DNA of 9,088 bases, taken from positions 1-9,088 of the forward strand of contig JBNKWA010000067.1 of NCBI GenBank assembly GCA_050299555.1, given 5' to 3'. Position 1 is the first letter of the stretch. Each line of letters opens with the position of its first letter. This document shows, in pieces, positions 1 to 6,471 of this stretch. This DNA comes from JBNKWA01 sp050299555 (lineage in GTDB: Bacteria > Pseudomonadota > Alphaproteobacteria > Rhodobacterales > Rhodobacteraceae). Under the pieces are notes generated by a model. The model did not search any database. It was not told where the DNA came from and worked only from the letters and a program-made list of their open reading frames with translations. The position numbers were made by a program, and so were the translations under genes.

Positions 1-193
1 CTCGGAAAACAAACTTTTCTCGCTTTCGGGTTCCTCTCTGGTGGTGTCTCCTTATATGAACGCCGAGCGAAAGATCATCGGTGCGGTCGGGGTCATCGGC
101 CCCACGCGGCAGAACTATGGCCGGGTGGTGCCGATCGTCGACTACACCGCGCAGCTGGTCGGCAGGCTGATCAACCAGCGCCGGCAGGGCTGA
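1..193 (+). CDS. hrcA: Heat-inducible transcription repressor HrcA, C-terminal end (5' truncated by window)
   Basis: The frame beginning at base 2 is open to the TGA at 191-193 and gives 63 residues starting SENKLFSLSGSSLVVSPYMN and containing AERKIIGAVGVIGPTR, NYGRVVPIVDYTAQLV. This is the highly conserved C-terminal end of the GAF-like domain of HrcA; the N-terminal winged-helix domain lies outside the window. HrcA is a cytoplasmic dimeric repressor that binds CIRCE inverted repeats upstream of groESL and other heat-shock operons, and it needs GroEL to stay folded. The stop lies 30 bases before grpE on the same strand, which fits the common hrcA-grpE operon. No CIRCE element (TTAGCACTC-N9-GAGTGCTAA) is visible in this window, so any autoregulation would act upstream of it. 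Confidence 0.96.
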   Translation, partial: SENKLFSLSGSSLVVSPYMNAERKIIGAVGVIGPTRQNYGRVVPIVDYTAQLVGRLINQRRQG

Positions 194-223
194 ATTCGGA
201 GCGGGTATTATCAGGGCGACCGG

Positions 224-871
224 ATGACAGGCATGACGAAGAAAAAGACGGCCACGAATGTGAACGAGAATGCCGAGGTCGAGGCGGCGGATGCGCTGGA
301 CGCGGACGGCGCGGCGGCTGAGGCCGGCGAGGCGGACGTGTCCGGTGCCGACGACGCGTTCGGGTTCGAGGATATCGACATGGTCGTGGCTGAGCGCGAC
401 GACCTCAAGGAGCGGCTGCTGCGGGCGCTGGCCGAGACCGAGAACGTGCGCAAGCGGGCCGAGCGCGACCGCCGCGAGGCCGAGGCCTATGGCGGCGTGA
501 AGCTGGCCCGGGATCTGCTCAGCGTCTACGACAATCTCGGCCGGGCGCTCGGCACCATCGACGACGAACTGCGCGACAAGGCCAAGGCGCTGGTCGAGGG
601 CCTGGAGCTGACCCAGCGCGACCTTTTGTCGGCCTTCGCGCGGCACAAGATCGAGAAGATCGAGCCGGCGCCGGGCGACAGGTTCGATCCCAACCGCCAC
701 CAGGCGATGTTCGAGGCGCCGGTGCCGAACCAGCCGGCCGGCAGCGTCATCCAGGTGATGACCACCGGCTTCGTGATCGGCGAGCGGCTGCTGAGGCCGG
801 CGCAGGTCGGTGTCGCCTCGGGGGCGCCGGCGGTGCCGAAAGAGGACGACGGGAACAGCGGCGAGGGCTGA
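224..871 (+). CDS. grpE: GrpE, nucleotide exchange factor of the DnaK chaperone
   Basis: This encodes a 215-residue cytoplasmic co-chaperone that triggers ADP release from DnaK and so resets the Hsp70 cycle. Residues 12-50 are an acidic, alanine-rich, probably disordered tail. Residues about 51-100 form the long helix/coiled coil used for dimerisation (ERDDLKERLLRALAETENVR). The C-terminal beta domain carries the family signature: FDPxxHxAM at 154-162, then GF at 182-183, and RPAQVGV at 191-197. The length is normal for alphaproteobacterial GrpE. I chose ATG 224 because an AGGG lies about seven bases upstream; ATG 233 would remove only three residues and has poorer spacing. The gene starts 30 bases after hrcA, so the two are probably cotranscribed and heat-induced. 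An intrinsic terminator follows at 897-960. dnaK and dnaJ are not in the window. Confidence 0.97.
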   Translation: MTGMTKKKTATNVNENAEVEAADALDADGAAAEAGEADVSGADDAFGFEDIDMVVAERDDLKERLLRALAETENVRKRAERDRREAEAYGGVKLARDLLSVYDNLGRALGTIDDELRDKAKALVEGLELTQRDLLSAFARHKIEKIEPAPGDRFDPNRHQAMFEAPVPNQPAGSVIQVMTTGFVIGERLLRPAQVGVASGAPAVPKEDDGNSGEG

Positions 872-896
872 GACCGCAGCCTCCGGCCCGGCGGCT

Positions 897-960
897 GATC
901 GCGCCCGGGGCCGCTCCCCACCCGCCCGTCCTCGCGCCCCGTGCGCGATCCGTTTTGATT
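897..960 (+). terminator. Rho-independent terminator downstream of grpE
   Basis: Arms at 897-911 (GATCGCGCCCGGGGC) and 936-950 (GCCCCGTGCGCGATC) pair over 14 of 15 positions with one C/T mismatch, enclosing a 24-base C-rich loop. The stem is followed within two bases by TTTTGATT at 953-960, the T-rich tail expected of an intrinsic terminator. It begins 25 bases after the grpE stop, so it probably ends the hrcA-grpE transcript. The loop is longer than usual, so termination efficiency is uncertain. The left-arm sequence recurs at the window end (9069-9083). Confidence 0.7.
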
Positions 961-984
961 CCGGGTGGGGAACTTCGCCACTGG

Positions 985-1075
985 CTGGACCCGCGCGCCG
1001 GCAGGCGCGTGGGCCGGGACCGTCAATCCGAGCGCGCCTGCCGAAGGCAGGCGGCGAGCGATTGGCGGGGTCCAG
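985..1075. repeat. Cluster of GC-rich inverted repeats between convergent genes
   Basis: Two strong hairpins lie side by side. The first has arms 990-999 and 1004-1013 (10 bp including one G-T pair) with a GGCA loop. The second is CGCCTGCC-GAA-GGCAGGCG, with arms 1035-1042 and 1046-1053, a perfect 8-bp stem. The two share GCGCGCC and GGCAGGCG blocks (993-1007 and 1032-1053), so they look related by duplication with a seven-base difference. Outer arms CTGGACCC (985-992) and GGGTCCAG (1068-1075) could enclose both, although 990-992 cannot pair both ways at once. Neither hairpin has a T-run on either strand. They sit just beyond the 3' end of the minus-strand peptidase gene, and the likeliest role is transcript end or 3'-end stabilisation. 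Confidence 0.5.
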
Positions 1076-1094
1076 TGCGACCGGGCCGGTTCGG

Positions 1095-3113
1095 TCAGGC
1101 GGCCAGGCCGCGCTTCCTCAACAGCGCGTCCACCTTGGGCATGCTGCCGCGGAAGGCACGGTAAAGTTCCTCGGGGTCGCGTGTGCCACCGGCGGAATAG
1201 ATGTTCTCGGCCAGTGCCTTGGCCGTGGCCGCGTGGAACACGTCGCCCGCCTCGGTGAAGGCGGCGAAGGCGTCGGCGTCCATCACCTCGGACCACATGT
1301 AGCTGTAATAGCCCGACGAATAGCCGTCGCCCGAGAACACGTGCTGGAAATGCGGCGTGGCGTGGCGCATGACGATGGCCTCGGGCATGCCCAGGTCGGC
1401 CAGTACCTCGGCCTGGCGCTGCATCGGGTCTGCGGGTGCCTCGCCCTCGTGAAAGGCGAGGTCGACCAGCGCCGAGGCGACGAATTCCACCGTCGCGAAG
1501 CCCTGGTCGAAATTCGTCGCCGCGATCAGCCGGTCCAGAAGCTCGGTGGGCATCGGCTGGCCGGTTCCTGCATGGGTGGCGAATTCGCTCAGCACCTCGG
1601 TCGTGGACAGCCAGTGCTCGTAGAGCTGGCTGGGCAGTTCGACGAAGTCCCGCGCCACCGACGTGCCCGAGACGAATTCGTAGGTCACGTCCGACAGCAG
1701 GTTGTGCAGCGCGTGGCCGAATTCGTGAAAGAGCGTGCGGGCATCGTCGAAGGTCAGCAGCGCCGGCTGGCCCTTGGGCGGCCTGGCGAAGTTGCACACA
1801 TTGACGGTGATCGGCGAAACCGGGCCGTCAAGCTTGGACTGCGCCCGGAAGGACGAGCACCAGGCGCCGGAGCGCTTCGACGACCGGGCGAAGTAGTCGC
1901 CGATGAAGACGCCCTTGTGCCGGCCGTCCTTCAGCACCTCCCAGGCCCGCGCGTCGGGGTGGTAGAGCGGCGCCTCGACCTCGCGGAAGCTGAGCCCAAA
2001 GAGCTTTCCGGCGACGCTGAAGGCGGCGTCGATCATCTTGTCCAGCTGCAGGTAGGGCTTCAGCTCGGCCTCGTCGAGGTCGTGCTCGCGGGCCTTGCGA
2101 ATGCTGGCGTAGTGGCGCCAGTCCCAGGGCTGGATGTCGCCGTTGATGCCGTCCTCGCGCATCAGCGCGGTCAGCGCCTCGGCATCCTTCAGCGCCTGCG
2201 CCCGGGCCGGCTCCCACACCGCCATCAGCATCTCGCGCACCGCGTCGGGGGTCTTGGCCATCTCCTTGTCGAGCTTGAAGGCGGCGAAGCTGTCGAAACC
2301 CAGAAGCTTCGCGCGCTCGGCCCTGAGTTCCAGCGTCTCGCGGACGATGGCGCGGTTGTCGCTGGGCCCGTCATTGGCGCCGCGCGCCACCCAGGCGCGG
2401 AACGCCATCTCGCGCAGGTCGCGGCGGGTCGAGAACTGCAGGAAAGGCACGATCAGCGACCGCGACAGGGTGATGACATGGCCGCCCAGGCCGCGCTCCT
2501 CGCCCGCCGCCCGGGCCGCGTCGAGCAGGAAGTCCGGCAGCCCGTCCAGATCCTCGGGCCCGAGCTTCAGCGCCCAGGCCCTCTCGTCGGCCAGGACGTT
2601 CTGCGAGAACTGCGTGCCCAGCGCCGCCAGCCGCTGCATGATTGCCGAAAGCCGCGCCTTGCCGGCGGCGTCGAGCCGGGCGCCGGCGCGCACGAACTGG
2701 TCGTGGTAAAGCTCCAGCACCCGCTTCTGCTCGGCGGTCAGCGCCATGGTTTCGCGCCGCTGGTGAAGCGCGTCCACCCGCTCGAACAGCTCCGCGTGCA
2801 TCGCCACTTCGGAGGCGAAGGCCGCCAGCCTGGGGCTGATCTCGCGCTGCAGGGACTCAAGCGCGTCGTTGGTGTTGGCGCTTGCGAGGTTGAAGAACAC
2901 CCGCGCCACCCGGTCCAGCGTCGCCTGCGCACGCTCCAGCGACTCGATGGTGTTGGCGAAGGTCGCCGGCTCGCGCGAGCCCGCGATGGCCGCGACATTG
3001 GCCCGGGCCTGGTCGAGCCCGGCCTCGAAGGCGGGCGCGAAGTCGCCGTCGCCGATCTCGCCGAAGGGCGGCAGGCCAAAAGGGGCGGTCCACGGGGCGA
3101 GCAGCGGGTTCAT
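1095..3113 (-). CDS. dcp: M3 family zinc metallopeptidase, peptidyl-dipeptidase Dcp type
   Basis: This encodes 672 residues, close to the usual length of about 680 for Dcp and oligopeptidase A. The catalytic motif FHEFGHALH has the zinc ligands and general base HEFGH at 463-467, and the third ligand is the Glu of DFVELPSQ at about 492. SGTSVARDFVELPSQLYEHW resembles Dcp (SGTxxxRDFVE) more than OpdA. A C-terminal GYSSGYYSYMW (about 597-607) supplies the conserved substrate-binding tyrosines, and the N-terminal FFNLASANTND is also Dcp-like. Such enzymes release dipeptides from the C-termini of small peptides; no signal peptide is seen, so it should be cytoplasmic. I chose ATG 3113 because AAGGA at 3120-3124 lies six bases upstream; a TTG at 3119 would abut that site. 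It converges on grpE and is divergent from the flavoprotein gene. A substrate preference like OpdA cannot be excluded. Confidence 0.9.
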   Translation of the reverse strand: MNPLLAPWTAPFGLPPFGEIGDGDFAPAFEAGLDQARANVAAIAGSREPATFANTIESLERAQATLDRVARVFFNLASANTNDALESLQREISPRLAAFASEVAMHAELFERVDALHQRRETMALTAEQKRVLELYHDQFVRAGARLDAAGKARLSAIMQRLAALGTQFSQNVLADERAWALKLGPEDLDGLPDFLLDAARAAGEERGLGGHVITLSRSLIVPFLQFSTRRDLREMAFRAWVARGANDGPSDNRAIVRETLELRAERAKLLGFDSFAAFKLDKEMAKTPDAVREMLMAVWEPARAQALKDAEALTALMREDGINGDIQPWDWRHYASIRKAREHDLDEAELKPYLQLDKMIDAAFSVAGKLFGLSFREVEAPLYHPDARAWEVLKDGRHKGVFIGDYFARSSKRSGAWCSSFRAQSKLDGPVSPITVNVCNFARPPKGQPALLTFDDARTLFHEFGHALHNLLSDVTYEFVSGTSVARDFVELPSQLYEHWLSTTEVLSEFATHAGTGQPMPTELLDRLIAATNFDQGFATVEFVASALVDLAFHEGEAPADPMQRQAEVLADLGMPEAIVMRHATPHFQHVFSGDGYSSGYYSYMWSEVMDADAFAAFTEAGDVFHAATAKALAENIYSAGGTRDPEELYRAFRGSMPKVDALLRKRGLAA

Positions 3114-3226
3114 GGGCAATCCTTGATTTCGGGCCGTCCGGCAGGGCGGCGCGCGTTGGCGGGGCGGCTATGGGGGTTTCCGCCTATGTCATAGTGGTCG
3201 CACCAGCGGCAGTCCAGCCGCGGCAT
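3110..3226 (-). CDS. Doubtful 38-codon ORF with a CxxC motif, overlapping the peptidase start
   Basis: An ATG at 3226 opens a 38-codon frame beginning MPRLDCRWCDHYDIGG and ending in TGA at 3112-3110. That stop overlaps the peptidase ATG as ATGA, and the AAGGA site of the peptidase lies inside its last codons. This geometry would suit translational coupling. The N-terminal part has CxxCxH spacing, while the rest is Arg/Pro/Ala-rich, as chance frames in G+C-rich DNA often are. A weak GGA lies just upstream of its ATG. Against it, a plausible promoter for the peptidase (3188-3216) lies inside the frame, and a transcript starting there would miss the ATG. I do not recognise a family. It is listed as a possibility only. 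Confidence 0.18.
   Translation of the reverse strand: MPRLDCRWCDHYDIGGNPHSRPANARRPAGRPEIKDCP
3188..3216 (-). promoter_or_regulatory. Candidate sigma-70-type promoter for the M3 peptidase gene
   Basis: Read on the minus strand, TGGACT (3216-3211, four of six matches to TTGACA) and TATGAC (3193-3188, four of six matches to TATAAT) are separated by exactly 17 bases. Transcription would start near 3180 and give a leader of about 65 bases carrying the AAGGA ribosome site. The matches are only moderate. Confidence 0.35.
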
Positions 3227-3514
3227 CTTTTCCGCCCCGTGCGAAAGGCCGCCCGCGGTGCGAAGCGGGCGCAGTCCGGCACCGACGCCTCGGGCCGTGC
3301 GCCAGCGGCGAAAGATCCTTGCCGCGCAGGATGTCGTTTCGGTCGGGCTGGTGCGGCGGGCGCGCGACATCGCGCCGACGCGGGATGTGTGTGGCAACCG
3401 CCTGCGGGACAGTGGAGAGTCGCTTCCGTGCCGCATTCGGTCGGGGCGGCATCGATTCCGGCGCCGCGACAGCGCTAGAAGCGAGGATCGGGCGCGCTTT
3501 CAGGGAGAGTTGGG
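3227..3514. other. Divergent intergenic region without a convincing gene
   Basis: This stretch lies between the peptidase and flavoprotein genes. Open frames on both strands are Arg/Ala/Pro-rich, lack good ribosome sites and run into neighbouring genes in the wrong frame, so I call none. A small hairpin GGCGCG-CGACAT-CGCGCC occupies 3359-3376, and GATGTCG (3330-3336) can pair with CGACATC (3365-3371) as an alternative fold. The only clear signal is the ribosome site AGGGAG at 3502-3507, seven bases before the ATG at 3515. I see no convincing promoter for the flavoprotein gene. Confidence 0.6.
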
Positions 3515-6013
3515 ATGAAGAGCCAGGCCAGGGCAGTCGTCGTCGGCGGCGGAGCGATCGGCGCATCGATCGCCTATCATCTGGCCAAGGCCGGCTGGGA
3601 CACGATGCTGATCGAGCGGGACGAGCTGACCAGCGGCTCGACCTGGCACGCGGCGGGGCTGCTGCCGTATTTCAACATGAGCTACGCCACCACCCACATC
3701 CACGACTACTCGATCAAGTTCTACAAGACGCTCGAGGAGGAGACCGGGCTCAACCCCGGCTTCTTCGTGGTTGGCAACCTGCGCATGGCGCAGAGCCAGG
3801 CCCGGATGGACGAGTACATGCTGTACGCGACCACCGCCGAGACCTGCGGCGTGCCCTACGAATGGCTGACCCCCGACGAGATCAAGGCGCGCTGGCCGCT
3901 GGTGCGTACCGACGATCTGAAGGGCGCGATCTATCACCCCACCGACGGCTACATCAATCCAGCGGACGTGACCCAGGCCCTGGCCAAGGGCGCGCGCCAG
4001 ATGGGTGTCGAGATCGTCCGCAGGGTGCAGGTGGACGGTTACCGCTGGACCGGTTCGGAATGGGTGCTGGACTGCGTGAAGATGGTCGAGAAGGGCGGCA
4101 ACCTGGTGCCCTCGGACGAGCGCTTCGAGATCACCGCCGAGCATGTGGTCACCGCCACCGGCAACCATGCCCAGCGCACCGCACGGCTTCTGGGGCTGAA
4201 GATCCCGGCGATCCCGGTGGAGCACCAGTACATCGTCACCGAGCCGGACCCGGCGCTGGTGGAATGGCGCAAGACCAACCCGCAGCACCCGGTGCTGCGT
4301 GACGCCGACGCCAAGTGGTACGTGCGCGAGGAGCGCGGCGGCTGGATCCTCGGGCCCTACGAGAAGAACGCCCCGGCGCGGTTCGAATACGGCTGCCCCG
4401 ACTCGTTCCGGGCCGACCTCTTCCCGCTCGACCTGGAGCGGATCGAGGAAGAGTACATGTCGATGATCCACCGCATCCCGTCGTCGGAGAATTGCGGTCT
4501 GAAGGACGATTTCAACGGCCCGATCTGCTACACGCCCGACGGCAACCCGCTGCTCGGCCCGGCGCCGGGCCTGCGCAACATGTGGCTGGCCGAGGGCTTT
4601 TCCTTCGGCATCACCGCCGCCGGCGGCACTGGCCACTACCTGGCGCAGATGATGACCCAAGGCGAGGCCGAGATCGACATGGCCTCGCTCGATCCCAAGC
4701 GGTTCGGCGGCTGGATGACCACCGAGTACGCGGCCCGCAAGAACGAGGAAGCCTACGACCACGTCTATGTCCTGCACCACCCGGACGAGGAGCGGCCCGC
4801 CTGCCGGCCGCTCAGGACCTCGCCGGCCTATGACCGGCAAAAGGCGCGCGGGGCCCAGTTCGGCTGCGTGAACGGCTGGGAGCGGCCGAACTATTACGGG
4901 CCGGTGGACGCGCCCGAGAGCTTCGACCACGATGCGCGGTCCTTCCGTCGCGGCGGCTGGTGGCAATATGCGGTCGCCGAGGCCAAGGCGGTGCGCGAGA
5001 CGGCCGGGCTGATCGACGCCACCGCCTTTACCAAGCACTGGGTCTCGGGTCCGGGCGCAACTGCCTTCCTCGACGGATTCACCTCGAACCGGCTGCCGAA
5101 GGTGGGGCGCATCAACCTGACCTACGCGCTGTCTGTCGCCGGCACGACGCGGACCGAATACACCATCGTTCGGCGGCGCGAGGATGGGTACTATCTGGTC
5201 TCGGCCGGCGCCTGGGCCGCCTATGACGCCGACTTCATGAGGAAGGCAGCCGAGGACTTCATGGCCGCCGGCGGCGCGCCGGTGATGATCCAGGACGTGA
5301 CCACGCAATGGGGCGTCTTCGCGCTGGCCGGGCCCCGGTCGCGCGACATCCTGAAGGGGCTGATCCGCGATGCCGACCCCGAGACGGCGCTGTCGAACAA
5401 GCGCTTCCCGTGGCTTTCGGCCCGCGACATCGAGCTTGGCATGGTGCCGACCGTCGCCATCCGCGTCGCCTACACGGGCGAGCTCGGCTGGGAGCTGCAC
5501 CACCCGATCGAGATGCAGAACCACCTCTTCGACCGGTTGATGGCGGCGGGCGAGCCTCTGGGCATGAAGCTGGTCGGGGCCCGGGCGCAGAACTGGCTCA
5601 GGCAGGAGAAGTCCTATCGCGCCTTCGGCACCGAGCTCGGCCGCGACGCGACGCCGCTGGAAGCCGGCCTCGACCGCTTCGTCGACCTCGACAAGGAGTT
5701 CCACGGCCGCGCGGCGATGGAAAAGACCGGCATCCGCTCGCGCTGCGTGACATTCCTGATCGACGGGCCGGAAGATGCCGACCCCTGGGGCCGCGAGGCG
5801 CTTTATGCCGGTGACACCCGCGTCGGCCGGTTGACCTCGGGCGGCTATTCGGTGGCCTTCGGCAAGTCCATCGGCATGGGTTACGTGACGCCCGAACATG
5901 CTGCCCCCGGAACCGTGCTGAAGGTGAGGATGCAAAACCGGCTGTGGGACGCGACGGTGACCGAGGACAGCCCCTACGATCCCGAGAACAAGACGATCCG
6001 CGTTGACGGATAG
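3515..6013 (+). CDS. FAD-dependent dehydrogenase with GcvT-like domains (dimethylglycine/sarcosine dehydrogenase family)
   Basis: This encodes 832 residues, the normal length for a full dimethylglycine or sarcosine dehydrogenase. The N-terminal D-amino-acid-oxidase-type fold has the dinucleotide motif VVVGGGAIGAS (GxGxxG at 11-16) and Glu34 after the second strand. His45 in SGSTWHAAG matches the histidine that binds FAD covalently in this family. A linking FAD-oxidoreductase central domain covers about 370-430. Residues about 450-725 resemble the aminomethyltransferase GcvT (DATAFTKHWVSGP near 497-509, YTGELGWELH near 652-661), with a GcvT C-terminal barrel to the end. Family members oxidatively demethylate N-methyl amines and pass the one-carbon unit to tetrahydrofolate. 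No signal peptide is visible. The start is supported by AGGGAG seven bases upstream. The exact substrate cannot be read from the sequence, since alphaproteobacteria carry many paralogues and no one-carbon or betaine genes flank it. Confidence 0.9.
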   Translation: MKSQARAVVVGGGAIGASIAYHLAKAGWDTMLIERDELTSGSTWHAAGLLPYFNMSYATTHIHDYSIKFYKTLEEETGLNPGFFVVGNLRMAQSQARMDEYMLYATTAETCGVPYEWLTPDEIKARWPLVRTDDLKGAIYHPTDGYINPADVTQALAKGARQMGVEIVRRVQVDGYRWTGSEWVLDCVKMVEKGGNLVPSDERFEITAEHVVTATGNHAQRTARLLGLKIPAIPVEHQYIVTEPDPALVEWRKTNPQHPVLRDADAKWYVREERGGWILGPYEKNAPARFEYGCPDSFRADLFPLDLERIEEEYMSMIHRIPSSENCGLKDDFNGPICYTPDGNPLLGPAPGLRNMWLAEGFSFGITAAGGTGHYLAQMMTQGEAEIDMASLDPKRFGGWMTTEYAARKNEEAYDHVYVLHHPDEERPACRPLRTSPAYDRQKARGAQFGCVNGWERPNYYGPVDAPESFDHDARSFRRGGWWQYAVAEAKAVRETAGLIDATAFTKHWVSGPGATAFLDGFTSNRLPKVGRINLTYALSVAGTTRTEYTIVRRREDGYYLVSAGAWAAYDADFMRKAAEDFMAAGGAPVMIQDVTTQWGVFALAGPRSRDILKGLIRDADPETALSNKRFPWLSARDIELGMVPTVAIRVAYTGELGWELHHPIEMQNHLFDRLMAAGEPLGMKLVGARAQNWLRQEKSYRAFGTELGRDATPLEAGLDRFVDLDKEFHGRAAMEKTGIRSRCVTFLIDGPEDADPWGREALYAGDTRVGRLTSGGYSVAFGKSIGMGYVTPEHAAPGTVLKVRMQNRLWDATVTEDSPYDPENKTIRVDG

Positions 6014-6043
6014 TTGGCGCGGGGCGGCGTTTTTCTCTGACGG

Positions 6044-6076
6044 ACGTGGGCAGGGTTGAACTGACCTTGCCCATGT
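6044..6076 (+). terminator. Hairpin downstream of the flavoprotein gene, possible terminator
   Basis: ACGTGGGCAGGG (6044-6055) pairs with CCTTGCCCATGT (6065-6076) over 12 positions including two G-U pairs, leaving a nine-base loop. It lies 30 bases after the flavoprotein stop and before the promoter of the next gene, where a terminator is expected. No T-run follows it; a TTTTT run lies upstream at 6030-6034. It may therefore act with Rho, as a 3'-end stabiliser, or not at all. Confidence 0.4.
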
Positions 6077-6093
6077 GTGCTAAAGGATAGGTG

Positions 6094-6128
6094 GACAAAG
6101 TTGTCAATTCTTACAAACTCCCTATAGT
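6094..6128 (+). promoter_or_regulatory. Strong sigma-70-type promoter with overlapping inverted repeats (candidate operator)
   Basis: TTGTCA (6101-6106) and TATAGT (6123-6128) each match consensus at five of six positions and are 16 bases apart, in a patch of only about 38% G+C. Transcription would start near 6135, leaving a very short leader before ATG 6146. The perfect inverted repeat GACAA-AG-TTGTC (6094-6105) covers the -35 box. A second one, TTGT-N8-ACAA (6101-6116), covers the -35 box and much of the spacer. This is where a repressor would block RNA polymerase. No regulator is identified. Confidence 0.6.
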
Positions 6129-6145
6129 TGATGCGGGAGCTGGCG

Positions 6146-6433
6146 ATGGACTACCACAGCAGCCAAATCGCTCGGGATGTATACAATCTGGCGCGTGAAA
6201 TTCTCGGCGGAAACGTTGCGATTGCGCGCGTCGAAGTGTCAGAAGATGCCCGCGAACCGATGCTCAACTTCACCATCATGGTCGATGGTGACCCGCGGAG
6301 TGCCGATCCACGGCGGATGATCTCGCTGGTATCCGCGGTCCGGCAGCGACTGATCGAGCAGGGCGACGATCGTTTTCCGCTGCTGTCCTATGTTGACGCC
6401 TCGGAAATGAACGACGCGCGCGCATCGGCCTGA
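6146..6433 (+). CDS. Small protein of unknown function (95 residues)
   Basis: I do not recognise a family. The protein begins MDYHSSQIARDVYNLAREIL. By eye it suggests helix (about 3-20), strand (about 26-34, VAIARVEVS), strand (about 43-51, MLNFTIMVD), helix (about 60-77) and strand (about 82-88), a small alpha/beta fold. It has no signal peptide, membrane segment, helix-turn-helix or cysteine cluster, and is probably cytoplasmic. I chose ATG 6146 because GGGAG (6135-6139) sits six bases upstream. The alternatives, TTG 6128 and ATG 6131, overlap the -10 box or precede the expected transcript start. Codon use is less biased to G/C at third positions than in its neighbours (for example ATA, GTT, GAA and TCA codons), which could mean transfer or simply low expression. 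It converges on the muramidase gene with 38 bases between the stops. Confidence 0.75.
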   Translation: MDYHSSQIARDVYNLAREILGGNVAIARVEVSEDAREPMLNFTIMVDGDPRSADPRRMISLVSAVRQRLIEQGDDRFPLLSYVDASEMNDARASA

Positions 6434-6471
6434 ATGCCGCCGCAGAAGCCGCCGGTCGTTCACGCGAGCGG

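Noticed and set aside
526..1797. A 423-codon minus-strand frame spanning grpE and the peptidase C-terminus
   Set aside because: It is an out-of-frame shadow of both genes. It crosses the terminator region and has no domain signature.
810..3194. A 794-codon plus-strand open frame antisense to the M3 peptidase gene
   Set aside because: Its translation is rich in Arg, Gly, Ala, Leu and Val with no recognisable domain, and it has no ribosome site. It follows from third-position G/C bias in the real gene, which has a full catalytic motif set.
3170..3478. A 102-codon plus-strand frame wholly in the intergenic region
   Set aside because: Its composition is typical of chance frames in G+C-rich DNA, there is no ribosome site before the ATG, and no motif is visible.
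3319..4302. A 327-codon plus-strand frame starting in the gap before the flavoprotein gene
   Set aside because: It overlaps the flavoprotein in another frame, is Arg/Gly/Ala-rich, and has no ribosome site.
3500..5935. An 811-codon minus-strand open frame antisense to the flavoprotein gene
   Set aside because: It is a low-complexity His/Arg/Gly/Val-rich product with no motifs. The opposite strand encodes a complete, recognisable flavoprotein, so this is a composition artefact.
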